Notes: a model not told the origin generated them from the sequence alone. A DNA stretch of 64,000 nt from Ulva prolifera (GCA_023078555.1 CM041201.1:4347713-4411712), one strand, 5' to 3'; numbered from the stretch's first letter, positions 48,101 through 61,800 are shown. Numbers and translations: made by a program.

Positions 48101-49591
48101 CCTTACACTCACTTCTGTTTATCACCTGATGCATGTCTGCATTCTCGGTGTGTGCTTGTGTGGGGGTGAGAGGGAGAAAGGACGAGGGAGAGAGAGCCAA
48201 TGAGGGCCAAGCAACAACACCATGTGACCATCACGCGGTAGTCACAAGGCCATGGAGAATTTGATGTTCAGAAATTCCAAGACCAGGGCATGCGGGCATT
48301 CACTGCATCAAACAAACATTTCAAATGCAATTTGTGAGGTTAACCAATCTATCTGCAGGTTGGCACAATACCCCACACCCAACTGCAGATATGTTACATA
48401 CCACAATTATTATTGTAGCAAAGCAGGCAGCACCAGACAAAATATTGATGTTGTGTGCCTCCTTTGTGGACTGATTGGCCTACTTTTGGATTTGTGCATT
48501 GTGTATGCTGGTACTCAAACTCATCAGGCTGGACTGTTGCGGACACGCGGTTCCTCTGACATGGATGTGCGAGTGTGATGCCGATGGTGTATCATTGCTT
48601 ACATGAGAGCATGTATTCGCACACAGATGTCACCTTTACTCACAAGCATTGATGGCTGAAGACCACACCATCTTTGACCATACACTCGTATGCAGCTGTT
48701 GCACCTCAAGTCGTCTGTTCCTCTCCTGAGGCCACTAGGGTTTTTAAGTCAAAAGAAGCATGGCAAACTGAAACAGATCCATCGCTGCGAGAAGTCGACT
48801 GTCGAGACACAGTCCCCACATGCAGCACATGCTTACTTATCTGCTTTGGCAACGATTTGGTTCGTAGAGTACACGAGGTCAGCATCTTGCCGTGTGTTTA
48901 CATAAACGCTTGCACTGCTACATGCCTCAGACTGTTTCTTTTCAGCACAGTAATCCCAGATGCACACGTGCCGAAAGACACGCACGACATGTGATTGTGC
49001 ACTGTCATGACTGTCTTCCTTTACCCTCGACCCAGTGACACGCAATTCAAACCCTACCGACAGACTCAGCCAGTCCCTTTGGTGTAACAACAGCACAGTG
49101 CAACGTGGTGAAGCAAGAAGCACGTTCACAATACTAATGTGCCGGACAGGACTTTGAGCACATGTGTTCTGCACCCTTAACAAAACGGTTTTCACATGTG
49201 CAGTTTGAAAGCACATAAGGTTTGAGTTGGTTCCAGCGGCCAGTGACCATCTACATCCACACCAATGGCCGATATTTTTCTCTGCAGTGTAGCATATAAA
49301 ACTACAACATCACAAGAGTGTCTAGAGAAGTGTGCAATACAAGGTATGTGACGTCATCACGCACTGATGTCCTGAGACGTATACAAGCAATTCAATTTTG
49401 ATCAAATTGAACAAGAAGGTTGGCGGATTAACAACGCAACGGTTGGAACAGTTGTGTGAGAGTTGTTCCTGTAGCATAGATTTGAACGACGGCGTCGTGC
49501 AGATAAAGAAAGAATGAAGTCATGCGCATGATGACATACGTAATCACAAAGGAGCACACGAGTGTCTATGTATGTAATTACAGCATCTATG
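45156..49591. other. Left part of AT-richer gene-poor block
   Basis: No supported genes between the threonine deaminase start and the inverted-repeat element. It contains a 15-G run (45952-45966) and a purine-rich GA stretch (about 48165-48200). The longest frames (45767-46258 minus, 48252-48578 plus, 47742-48074 minus) have no domains. It includes the threonine deaminase promoter at its left end. Confidence 0.45.
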
Positions 49592-50191
49592 TACCGTATG
49601 TAATTTAAAGAGTCGTTGTGGGTTTCACTGGGACTGGACGCGGAGGGATTGTTTTATTTATTTTTGCGCCTTCGTTGACGTGGCTAGAGGGACAGACAGG
49701 CTGCTTATTTACGTGGTTCGTCGGGCACATGCTGTAAAGGATGGGACAAACGCATTCTATCGTTTGTTTGTAACAAAATTCTATTGTTTGCACGCTCGTC
49801 TACCCGATACTGCATTACCTGTTCATTCTGTCCGATTCAGCGCAAGCGAGCAGACGATACGAGCAAACCGAGTTCAATTGAGGTTACAGAAGGCGACTGT
49901 TATGGATGTGTAATGCGACAGTGCTTGCATGGTGCAAAACACTGAGTTGCCCCATTGCGAAAGTCATACTTCTGCTAAATGTGCTTTGCTGGCGATTGTT
50001 GGGACGGGAAAACAGTACAACCTCATTGTTTTGCAAGTCGTCACAACAGCGACGAGAAGCCGGGACATCACGAGACAATATACCTCACAGTCGTCGATTC
50101 TGCTCTGTACAGGACGAGACAACGCAATTAATGGCGTCAAAATTAATTTTTTTGGGACAGACTCTGACGACTCTTTAAATTACATACGGTA
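49592..50191. mobile_element. 600-bp DNA transposon/MITE with 25-bp perfect terminal inverted repeats
   Basis: The left terminus TACCGTATGTAATTTAAAGA, continuing GTCGT (49592-49616), is exactly the reverse complement of 50167-50191. The outer TA on each side can be read as a TA target-site duplication, giving an element of 49594-50189 as in Tc1/mariner-type insertions (superfamily is inference). The inside has no transposase; the longest frame is 77 codons (49680-49913). Perfect ends imply a fairly recent or still mobilisable copy. Confidence 0.82.
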
Positions 50192-53100
50192 TGTATGTAT
50201 GTAAAAAGGACAGAGGCCGGGCATGAAGTCGGTAAGCCGGCTTTATTTATGTATGTGGTGAACAGCAACACCTGGCACCCTTGCATCACCACTACCACCA
50301 AGGACACCCACAACAAGAACAACAACTACACCAGACGAACGGTCACAAGCTGCCTCTAGTTTTCAGCTGCCTCAAGATGTTTGTACACCCTGTGCGGCTT
50401 GTGGCAACTGCAGCGACATGTATGCACGTTAGTACAGATGTGTGCAACATGTTGTATTCATTGATGATTGCGATACACGCATCGATGGAACTGCATCCAT
50501 GTGTGTAAACTTTGTGTACCAGCACAATTGTAAGGCCTTCACCACAGAGCTACTGAGCCACAGGCAAGTGTCAATGACAAGAACACCTCACTGCAATCAA
50601 AGTGGTGCAGAGAATACACTGTGCAGGTTGCCTGTCTACATGTTATATCGAATTTTCGAATTTGAGCCAGTTTCTGACTGAGATAAGGAACCCACGAACT
50701 CTTAACAATTCCCAGTTTCAACCCTTGCATTCGATAGCCATTCATTGCACTGCCCCGCGGTGCATTTAACACCACGGTGTTATAGTTCGGAATGCGGCAC
50801 TGAGCGACATTGTAACATCCATACATCGAGTGTGACAGTACATCCTTAAGGCCCTTCTACGTGCACAATGTTACGCCCACGTCGTCTGCAAATACGATGT
50901 TCAGTTCCTTGCCTGTTCCTAACGAGTCTGATAGGACAGAGTTTTTTCTGTGACTATTTCATAGTGTCTTAACCACGTTATCGATGGACACATCGGATAG
51001 ATAATTTTCACTTTGGCCATCCAATGGTCCTGAAAATGCAGCGATCGTGGTCCGGAAAACAGACCCAGGAATGTGGGTGCAGAACTATGCGCGAAGGAAT
51101 CTGACCAAGGTGACCTTTTGTCTAATCCTGCAGGAGTGTTATACAAAATACATCACACTGAAACATATGCATTGTCAATGTTCAGATAGAACAGCGTGGA
51201 GTGGCGTGGTTTTGCAAGCGACCGAACGGACAGCGTTTGGAAAAAGCGTGGACATGGTCTAGAAAGCCACAACTCTGACAAGAAGCTCATAGAGCAATGG
51301 TACCCTGGAGGCATAATGTGCGCAATTAGCTAGAGAGTTTTCTGAAGATCAAAAAAATGCGCAATCATCAGAATTGCCCATTTTGGCCTCGGCTTTGTGG
51401 AAGCTAACAGTTGTATCGAATGACCACAAGCTGAGCATTGTTGATGTGTCCAGCAAAAGTTCAAATGTTGCAAATAACCTGGTGTCATTGAGAATACCCC
51501 CCCGCCTCCCTCTACGTCGCGGCCGTATACAGTTCAGTGCATGAAGTGCTTGTTGGAGTTCAAAACGGACGAAGACATTGACCAATCAATCAAAGACTGG
51601 CTTGTCATGACGCCATGCACAGGATTTGCCACTCAAAGGGCAGATTGAAAACGCATGATATAACATTCTGGGAGGTGCACTAACACAAAGCTAAAACAAC
51701 CCTCACAACACACGTAACGGATCTACTCGATCCTTTCCTTCAGGTCTGCGAGTTGATCAACACATGTAAGGCTGTAAGATGCCAGCATACTGGTCCTCAC
51801 AAGGCAAACAATGAAGTTAGTGTGTCATGCAGCGGAGCCAAACGCACTTACTGCATCACATCGGCACTGCACCGACCCTTCCTGGAGGCCACAGGATCCC
51901 AGATCTGTCCGGTCTGGGGTGCGTATCTGACACTGGCGCGCGCGCGCATGTGTGTGTGCGTGCAAGCAGTTTTGATTGAGCGCAACGTGCTTGCACTTCA
52001 TGCTCACACTAGTTGTAGCCGTTTCTTGAGAACATGTTCATGACCTTCAAACCGTACTATACATCACAATTCAGAGACACAGACCAACTTTGAAAGGGGG
52101 AAAAACAAGTAGCAACTTAAACACCAGCAATGCCACCAATAACAATGTTGGACCATGCTGTTCATCAGCCAGACAGCAACAACTTCGCAACATTATTCTG
52201 ACCACAAGAGTTTCTGCTGCACTTCTGAAAATATATGCCAGCCACGCTGTGTCACCATGCAGGGCCACGCCAACACAATTCATTGTTGTATGCGATGACC
52301 ACACCAGCGGTGAAGTGGGTCATCAGATGTATTCCAATGTTAAGCTGCGCACTCTTGCAGAGTTATGATTACACAGCAAAACTGACCCTTCAGACTGAAT
52401 GGAGTACGTGACATGCACCAGAATTGTCGTGATTCAGTCATCACATTCACTTTCACTGCCCACCAGCACATTCACAATTCTGGAACTGGTTTTCATATGG
52501 TGTCAGCCCCATGGGTGTAGTGACCACACATCGTGCGTGGCATGTACACATACGTTTGCATCCAAGACAAGATTCGGCGTGATTCAGCTGACTGTACCTG
52601 TCTGCCAGGTAGCACATGAAACGTCACTCAAGAAGCCCACTTGAATACTTACTTCTGCATCAAGAACAAGCACATTCGAGGTACACACCAGTTCACATTC
52701 ACAATTATGTTTCATATAGTGACGACCGCGGGTCACAGTGATTTAGTTTGACACAGGTTGATCAGACAGACTCATCACAGTTAGAGCAGCTGTACGACAG
52801 CAATGGCGCGTGGATTGCTTCACAGCATCCCAATGCTTCCAAAGCCGAGTTTATGTGAATTGCTTACTGCACGGCTGCAGGTACACAAACAATTTCATTC
52901 ATATCTGCAAACATGCTTCAGCAACTTGGTACAGTGTATTCCTGTGTGCTGGCAGTCCTGGTGATTCTATGAATTTTGTGTTGACGTTGGTGCTGATAAT
53001 CTGCTTGTGTCACGGAACTATTTAGTGTCGCACGAACGGATTTCCAACGTCCCTTCGACAAAATGGCCGCAATGACGACAACAAGAGCTTCTTGAGTATA

Positions 53101-55200
53101 ACACGTGTGTACCATAAAGATGCAGTTGTGAGGGCACTAATCACCACTTAGTATGCATACAGCCAGACTTCGACACAGCCTGGTATCATTCATTTGAATG
53201 ATAATTATGACTGCACACAACAGACAACGCAATGCAACGAATTGTTGATATTGAGGCAGTAATTGTCAAAGAGTTTTCATCGACTCAAAGTATGTATGCA
53301 GTTAAGGTTACTGTGAGAAGCTCAGTGTAAATCACACTGATACTTTGATCATGTTCAAATGATAGAGGGAACCCAGCATTAATGGCCACAAATATCAGCC
53401 TAGCGCAGTAAATAAGTAACTCACCAGGATCACATGGAACTGTCACATGGTGAGAGAGCTGATTCAATGGTAATCAATCGCAGCACCCTGCTTTGATGGC
53501 CACTTGACATACAACACGCTGATTCTTGGAAACCAACGGGCTACAATACAGGCACAATCTCACAATCAGATACTTAGTTTTCGAATTCACACCCCGCAAA
53601 AATCTGGCAGGTCCTGCTTTGATTAAAAAAACAAATGGGTGAAAATTTCAGACCACAATGACCTATGCAATTCAAGCATGATGTTGTGTCCTACTTAAGT
53701 GAATGCTGGTCACACGCCTGTATGATGTGAAGTGGGTGATGGTGACATTTAAAGGGTGGCTGTGAGTATGGATGTTTCAACCCAGTAGACATGTACTGAT
53801 GGAAAAGATCCCTCAAATGATGCACAATTGAAATCGCATGTTGAAATGTAATCGCATACCTTACTTCATGGGATCATCACGGAAGCATCTGAGATCCTGG
53901 TAGAAAGTGCAGTGTAAAACTGAGCACCACCAAAACGGATGGAACTTGAGACTTCCATCGATCCAGCAAATCTTTGTTTGCATGAGCGTCGGTGACAAGA
54001 TGGATTGCTGTAGCAATGACTAGAGAGAAATGTACAGACCGCGGTGTGAAACAGAGCCTGTGCAGTCTGTCGTCGAGTTGTCCCATGCAATGGTAAGAAA
54101 CTCCATGAAGTTGGATCAGACCTCACACTGCTGTAGGGAGTTCAAAACATACTGATTGCCAAAGGAGCAGCTCAGTCAGTGCAAATGAATCAAGAAATGA
54201 AACTGCCACTTGAAACCAGCCAACACAGACCTGGTTGTTACACAAAATTATGCATTGCCCTGAGCCAAGTTGGCAACAGTCCCCATCACACACCAAAGGA
54301 AGATGCTGACAAAAAGCACATGCGATATGCCAGAAGCGACCCTCAACCTGACCTGAAAGAGTATTGCGCTTGATCGTCACATTCATCAAAAGGCTATCCA
54401 CAAACTCAAAACACTAGCAATGCAAAATTGAAACAATGCAGCTTGGATTAGTGATTACAAAGAAGTACAACAAAATTGGTGCCCCTGATATTAAGCTCCC
54501 CACTCATTATGGTGGTGTGCTGTGGAGGTGGCAAATTAACAGCTTGAGCTGTGCACACACTAATATCTAAAATATCTGCTCGTTCAACACAACCACGCAC
54601 AGCACACGTGACACCTTGAGTGCTGCGATTCAGCACACATCCGCTTCACTCCTGGGATGTGTCATTGCATCTACCACTCAACAGTCTGTCACATCATACA
54701 TTATGTGTTGAACGAATACCCTGCAAAGATTCACTTGTTCCCGCTTGTCCAGACAGAGACAAGGTGCCATGGCAGTGTTTCTAAACACAACATACCTGAT
54801 GAAATCTTGATGTATAGCTGAACAAACTCACGGCATGAGCACCCCAACTCCACCTTTGTACATGTGGATGAATGTTGCATCTTCAGTACAGCAACAGAAC
54901 AGCCTGTTGCCGTGAACAACATTCAAAATAGGCTCCAGCGAAGGGTTGAAACTAGAAATGCATTGACTCACTGATGTGTCAACATTCTATGTACTGGCAG
55001 CCGGGAGGAACATCCAGGCCAACACCAACCCAGACAGATCAGTAGATTGCACAAAGCGAAAGGCTTCATGTCTTGCGTGATTGATCAACTTCATCTCTGG
55101 TCGCCTTCACCAGACAGCTCTGACAGCAGTGTTAGCTAAAGGAAACATTTGGATGTTGCTACAAAGTAACGATTTCCGGGACAGATGCCCAGTGCTCGGA
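50192..55200. other. Middle of the AT-richer block
   Basis: No supported host gene in about 5 kb. A decayed coding-like stretch lies on the minus strand at 50540-51590 (listed separately). A GC dinucleotide run followed by GT repeats lies at about 51937-51964. The remainder, 52000-55200, has only short frames on both strands and many T/A-rich and CA-rich words, with no clear tandem array. Confidence 0.45.
50540..51590 (-). pseudogene. Decayed coding-like stretch, possibly a reverse-transcriptase remnant
   Basis: In successive minus-strand frames this stretch has protein-like composition, including a FADD-type motif (LNIVFADDVGVTLC near 50870-50910) resembling the catalytic block of reverse transcriptases, and further down NTVVLNAPRGSAMNGYRMQG. 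The element is broken in several places, no ends were found, and the family (non-LTR or other) cannot be set. The resemblance may be accidental. Confidence 0.22.
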
Positions 55201-56929
55201 AACCAAACACCAGATACGACGCAATCATATATGCTGCTGGCCCATTGTGTCCATCCTTGAACCCTCGGCCACTGTGCAAGTACTACTGTACCTGGTGCGT
55301 CCCATCCACACACTTCCACTAATCTTCAGCCCGACAAATCGTAGTGCAAGGCGGGCCTTTAGCAGCAGAATTTGTTCGCGTATCTTCAAGCGATGTCGAT
55401 TGACTGTAGGCCCTTCCGACGGAAGTATACAACGTTCGCGAGTCCTTCATAGGTGCAATGCACTCCACGAACAAGCGCCCACATGTATATCGCAGCAAAA
55501 TAGATGTTGTGTCACTTATGAGCATCGTTTCCTGATGCCGTTGCGTTATAGATATTGGTAACTGCGATGGCAAGGTGACCAGCAAGCCTGTACACAATGC
55601 AGTCAAGACCGCGGGTACCTGCAAATGGTGCCTGAGCACGGCTATAGATTAATGAACAAGGTCATGTCGCCTTGCTCCGATCCGGTCGTGGCACTGAGAA
55701 ATCGAACTGTCCGGATGTCACGAACACACTCGACCCTCTGCCCACAGCGGAACGGACATCTACCACGTCCACTTGCGCTTCCATCTCAGGAGATTTGCTG
55801 CCTGGTAGATGCAGTCTAGATGGTACGGAGCGCTTGTGCGATGTAGAAACCATACAGACGGTGTGCCGCGAAGGTGTCAACCGCGAAATATTGAAGCATC
55901 GAGAATCCAGAAAATGTTATCTTGCGTTTGTAAAATACAGATTGAGTGCATCCACCAAATGCCGGGTCCGCACTCAAAGTCGTCCTGCTAATCTGTGAAG
56001 CGCATGGCCCCCAGCGCAAGCATCATTATCGTTCAGGAATGAACCGTGGTCTTGCCTTGGCACTATCATCTTCGATAAAAAAAAAATCAGCCATAGACCA
56101 GAACTCGCCTTGGGTACTAGTCGCTGAGATGAGCTCATCCGGTTGTCAGAACACGCAAAGAAGGAGGCTCTGGCACACCTGGGGCCAAGCCCCGATGACA
56201 TACGACGTTATGAATGATGAAATCTAGTGTCCAATGTGGGTCTCCAGGAGCGCCTGAAGCTGCCGCGTAACAACTCGCGGATTCATCGTTACCACGATCC
56301 CTTCATACAGAACAAGATTCGATGTGCTCAGAGAAAGAAATATGATCGCAACCCATATGGTGAGATAATATATGCAATCAGGACCGCATGTGCTGATTCC
56401 TGCGTTGCCAATTTGTGCTGCATGGCCGTGCCCCGTTATGTCATGGCCTCATTAACTAGTGGCCCAGTCTCAAGCCACTGCAGCGTCAGAGGTTTGAACC
56501 CCTGGAGTGTTAGCGCGCCGGGCATCACATATTTCCTACACAGGCGCCTCAGCAATATTGATCCAATCACGGAGGTGAGCATTGTGCTTCCACGTCCAAG
56601 TCCATCATGCACGCCCGTCTTTGTTACAGGAAACTTTGTTTTCAGTGCAGTGCATCAACATAGCCTTGGGCAACAGAACCAGAAATTGAGTGGTTCGCAG
56701 GAAAACACATAAACTCAATGAACAACCTATATCATTTAGGAGATCAATATTGAGTGGATCACAAGAATGGATGTTTTGACAATGTTCTGTAGGTCAGGCA
56801 TCCCACGTTTCGGAGGGAGCAACACGTTCAAGGAACGCCACATGGCAGCATATGATCCAGCGGATTTTCAGACTTGAAATAGCTTAGGAGCATCATATAG
56901 ATTCATGCTAGGCGATGCTGCAAGTGTAC
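55201..56929. other. Interval with longer overlapping frames, unrecognised
   Basis: Frames of 100-160 codons occur on both strands (55247-55561 and 55672-55998 plus, 55319-55639 minus, 56227-56712 plus). None shows a known domain or splice-compatible neighbours. Clustering of longer frames than in the rest of the block may mark an old element or a rapidly evolving gene. Confidence 0.3.
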
Positions 56930-57365
56930 TGCTAGATCGGCACCCCAGCGGATACACATCCCTGTGTGATCTTGGACCGCCTGAGCACCTTTCCCCCTCC
57001 CTCGGGCCTAGTCTCTCCGCATTTGCATCTAGAACCGCCAGTGGCTCCTGTTGACTCGGAGCAGTCTGCGATTCGGAAGTCTGTGCCTTCCGCGGCCCCT
57101 GCGCTGGGCCAAGGAACGTTTGAGCCAGCAGCGAAAGAGTGACATGGATCGCAAGTACAGACCACCAACAAGACAGCTGCGCCAGGAATGCATGCAACAA
57201 GTTGCCTGACACAATTGTAAGATTTGAAAAGTCACAGTATACAGAGGCATGGCCTGCAGAAAACACAAAATCATTTGCGGAACAGTCGATATATGGTAGT
57301 GCGGCCTGTGTGCGACATGTTTTATTTGAGAATAAGTTTTGTTTGCTGCACATCTTGGAGTCCAT
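56868..57365 (-). CDS. Possible hypothetical protein in a GC-rich patch
   Basis: A 165-codon minus-strand frame crosses a GC-rich patch (56930-57130) inside AT-rich surroundings. It has a hydrophobic stretch (LSCWWSVLAIHVTLSLLAQT) and then a Gln/Ser/Pro-rich tail (QTSESQTAPSQQEPLAVLDA). The plus strand of the same patch is also open (VSPHLHLEPPVAPVDSEQSA), so the strand is uncertain. No family is recognised. Confidence 0.22.
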   Translation of the reverse strand: MDSKMCSKQNLFSNKTCRTQAALPYIDCSANDFVFSAGHASVYCDFSNLTIVSGNLLHAFLAQLSCWWSVLAIHVTLSLLAQTFLGPAQGPRKAQTSESQTAPSQQEPLAVLDANAERLGPREGERCSGGPRSHRDVYPLGCRSSSTLAASPSMNLYDAPKLFQV

Positions 57366-58821
57366 AGAAAGGCAAAGCGGCTCATCTCGCTTATGTAGTG
57401 TTTCTGAAGCAGATGCAGGTGAGAATGCTATGGTTTGATCAGTGTTGCAGGTGCTTGCTTTATCTCAGTGTGCTGCGACCGAGGCGCAGGCCAGAAGTCA
57501 CTGTGAATCATCACCAGCCGATGCAGTGAGGGCAAGGCTGGAAGAACAGCTGGCTACTGCAAGTGAATGATCTGCACTGCATGCAGCACATTGGACGTCT
57601 GGCAAAGCCCGAATCTGTTGAAAGTCAAAGTGACGGGAGTGTAGTGATGGAAACACACATACTGTCCATGCGTGGCCATGGCTCATATTTAGTTTATATC
57701 AACTGTCCTCCTGCAGTCACCATCTTGCGAGGTCGAGACATCAAATTAAGATGAGCTCAGCCGTCTTGAAGTCACAAGAAGCTGAAAGTGACATCGCTTG
57801 CACCGTGTGACCCATGCAAAAGGACGTTGGTCCATCATATAGCGAAATTGTGTTGCCTGTCAGTTATGATGAGATCCATACCTGCTACTAAAGGGGAGTA
57901 ACAAATGAAGCGACAAATCAGTCGGTTTAGATGATTGAATGCCTCCATTACAGACAGGTTGAGACTTGATGCTTACCATGCAGCCTAGTGCAGCAGCAAA
58001 CACATTGCTTGGAACAAGCAGCTGCGCAGTGTATGCATGTATCTACGCATGATCACAAATATATCCATTAGGACATTAACAACTGCGACATCCGGGATCT
58101 AAAGAGGCATCTAAGCTACATACTGCCAAGTGTAGCCGATGGTTTGCTAGCTGTACCAAAGATGAATGGGAGAAGGATCTAGAGACGCGATGGCAACTTT
58201 AAGCAAATGATGATGTGACTGTTGCATGTGAATTTCCTCCGTTGTCATGCGGGACATTGCGCATGATCTTCCAGGTACACAGGTACCAGTCAAAAGTTGC
58301 ACTGGCTGTCATCGACCTTGAGGAGGAACAGGTCGGCTACAGACGCGACGAGTCATACATTATACACAAGGAATCGGCATTTGAGCCGTATTATTGGTGA
58401 AAAGCTTGCGGAGCTGAAGCAAGCACAGCTGAGGCGCAGCAGCAGGGCACAGTCAGATCACTGCTCGCGCGCCCGGACCACGAATATTGGCTAGTATGAT
58501 GGACGAGTCTGTGCTTCATGCCACTTGGCCGGAATCCTCGCACACGCTGCGCTGCATTTGGGCAGCCGAGCTGCTGTACATTGTATCGTGTCATGAGCAG
58601 CATGCATTATGAGGCTGTGTAGGGCGTGCGTTGGCAGTCGGACAGCTACCGTAGCACTCCAAACGCACCGTGGCAAGGCACTGCCTCCTGGTATCATTTT
58701 GACAGCCCTGGCATTCACTAGGCGGGCTGTGTCGCCGTTTCAGCGCCGAAACACGGTAGGGCTGCCCACCATTTCACGCAAGTGGTTGTTCTGCATGTGA
58801 ATGATAAGTGTACTGTAAAAC
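57366..58821. other. SPT6 upstream region
   Basis: No supported gene. A minus frame at 57498-57686 and a short plus frame near 57450-57567 (ending VRARLEEQLATASE) were considered. The promoter of the rightward SPT6 gene should lie in the last few hundred bases. Confidence 0.4.
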
Positions 58822-61800
58822 ATGTCGGCTCGTAACGCCTTCGTAGACGAGGAGGCCGAGAATGAGTCTGGCAGCGAGGAAGATGCTCAAGACTCTTCCG
58901 ACGATGAGGACATGGACGATGATCAGCAACTCCACGAGGTTGCGGATGGGTTCATCGTTGATGAGGATGAAGATGAGGCAGATGAAGATGATGACGACGA
59001 TGATGACCAAAGAGCAGTCCAAAAGCGGAAGAAGAAGCGACGAAAGCGATCACAACTGCTGGATTTAGACGAGGACGACTTGGCACTGGTGGAAGAGAAC
59101 ACGGTTCGTCACGACGCTCCTTATCATACGTGTAAGTGCATTTTGATCTGCACGCTGTGTCATGGTTCGGGTGCTGTGAGTGCCAGTGTAACGCCGTGTA
59201 ACGCCGTTCCACATCTGAGCACAGCTGTGCAGGGACGAAAGATCAAAAGGCACAAGCGGGTGTTCAAGCGGCAAAATGAAGTTGTAGCTCCCGTTGGCAG
59301 GGACGGGCTTGCTCGCGAGTTTGGTGGAGAGGACGGTCTGGAAGATCTTGAAGGTGTGTGCTGAAGCACATCAGTGGAGCATGCTTGTGTGCAATCGTAG
59401 GCGCAAACGCCCAAGGTGAGGTCTGCTCAATGTGCCTGAGATCTTCATCATCTCACCAAAGACGCCTTGCACTGTAGACTTTCAGGATCCGATAGATCAT
59501 CTGCAAGCCGGACATGGGCAGCGCTGGGGAGATGCTGATCGTGAAGGCAGCTTCGATGAGGAGGCCCACGAAATGGATGACTTCATTGAGCACGATGGCG
59601 AGACTACAGATGCACAGTATAAGGCTCACCGCCGAGCTCTTGCCAAGAGTGCCAGAGCACAGGGCATTTCGATGGATGCGGCTCAGGAGCTGCTGGAAAT
59701 CTTCGGACAAGATGCTGAGACTCGTCAGCGCCTTGAGGAGTGGGAACTGGCAAATGAGATCGAGAACGGGGATGTTGTCGGGCTTGAGACAGAGGTGCCA
59801 TTTTTTATGTACCAATTCGCATCCGCCACTTCGCCGCAGCTGAGTCAAGCATTACGCAGATGGCTTGTGCATCGTAATGCGATGCGGTGATGAGATCACG
59901 TTTTCGATTTGTATTGCAGGACCAAGACGAGGATCAGGGGGCTTTAAGGACTGTCGATCCGATGCTGATGGAGCAGTACCACCTGACAGCAAAGGATGAG
60001 GAGGTCCGGGAGGTGGACTGTCCTGAGCGTCTATTCGTAGACATGCACAAGATCCCCAGCTTTGAGCTCCAAGGGCTGGCAGACTACATATACAGCACCC
60101 TCTTCGGGCCAGATGCACCAGAGCAGCTTGTGAAAGTGCGGTCTGGCCTCAGTTACCGCAGGCATTGCCAGATAGACAGTTGTGCTCGAGTGTACTGCGT
60201 GTTCTATCACGTATGCCTTGGCTAGCTGCTCTGCTCCATCCTGAGCGGTTCATGTCATGTGGCAAGTGACAGCACAAATTTCATCGGCGAGGCAGCGATG
60301 CTGCACAATGAGGCTTGCCATCGCACCTTCAGACATGTGCTAAACATTGCAGTGGACGGTGCAAGATGGTGTCCTTGAGGTGGAGGGAGTGGAAGAAGAG
60401 ACACCAGAGCAGATGGAAATGAAGTACGAGGGCGTCAACGCGCATGAGATTGCGTCCTGGGTTAACAACGAGGTTGTTGCAAATGTGAAAGGTTTCCGAT
60501 TAGTGCGCAAAATGCGCAAGCAAGAAGGGGAGGAGCCAGGCTGGAGCACCATCGATGTGTGTACCTTTGATCATTTTGCAGTGCTGCAAGTCAGCACGGT
60601 CCTTTGAATGCACGTTTGTGCTGTTGACAATCAATTGCTCTGATTGCACTGATGTGGCGCCAGCTGTATCTTTGCGGGGCTTCCAAGTGGTGGGATCCTG
60701 TACTATGGATAACCGCCGTTATCCCTTGTGGGCCTTTATGATGGGATATTTCAATCAGCAGGGGTGGAAGAATCATGCATACAGTGATGCAGGAATGGCA
60801 GAGCAATGAGCAGTCACAGGCTGCACTTGCAGTGTCGATTCGTGAGGCAATCAAGCTCTTGTTCTTCAAGAAGCTCGAGGTTCCAGTCCTTGCCATGTTT
60901 AACAAAGAGCTCATGGGGGAGCTGCTCTGCACGCGTGCACGCGAAATTTCTGATGTTGTCTCGGTGAGTTCCCTCGCTCCACCTGCTTCAACAAGGCTCC
61001 CCAATTGATCTTCGACATCTCCAAGCAGATCTATGACGAGCTTTGTCCCACATGCTCTCTCGACACATCGCTTCTGTATCCCCATTGGATACACATAGCC
61101 CAATCTTGGGCGGGTCCTCACTTCCCAGCTACCGGCTGCGGCATGCTTCAGCAAAGGCTGATCATCAGTTGCTGATGTGCAGGCGGAAGCCGCCGAGGAC
61201 ATGATGAAGCAAGGCATCACATTCTTCCCGGGCGCTGTCACATCCGAGGGCCGCAGAATCCGCCGCTGGGATGTGCTGTGGGCTGTGTATAACCAGGCCT
61301 TTACGTACTTCGAGCTGGTGCAGCAGCGTGACGCCAAGATCGAGCAGCTGCAGAAAACATTTGAGGTGGTGCGGCCCAGCTGCCTCCTGTCCGTGCCGCA
61401 GCCGCAGTCATGCACTCGCGCCCGTTAGGCAGAGCACCGCTGCACAGGCGCCTGTCACCCGGCTCCAATGTGGAGTGTGCCTACCTTGCGCATGCCAAGT
61501 GACAGCATTTCGATGGTGCGGCTGCAGGGTGCGTCCGAGCGGCATGCCCAGTTCTCGTCGCGGCTGCAGCAGGCTCGCAGCCTGGACGAGCTGGAGGAGT
61601 GGGCAGCGTACGGCCGCCTCGTCATGCCTCCACCCGTTGACATGACGACCCTTGCTATTGACGAGCCGCAGCAGCAACTGCGGCCACGCAAGTCCACGAG
61701 ATATCAGTCGTACATTCGTGCGGGCATTGGGGCCCTCGCTGGACGGCTCGCCATGCCCACGGATGACTTTGCTGCGCTGGTGGACACCATCTCACACGAC

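Noticed and set aside
56480-56510. tRNA B-box-like word (GGTTTGAACCCC)
   Set aside because: No matching acceptor stem or anticodon arm could be folded around it.
57419-57450. Possible 32-bp intron joining two plus-strand helical pieces
   Set aside because: Far shorter than any other intron in the window; not credible without transcript data.
57498-57686. Minus-strand peptide CAACSADHSLAV resembling an RCC1 repeat
   Set aside because: Only one short repeat-like string, without the Gly-rich context or further repeats. The plus strand of the same DNA is equally open.
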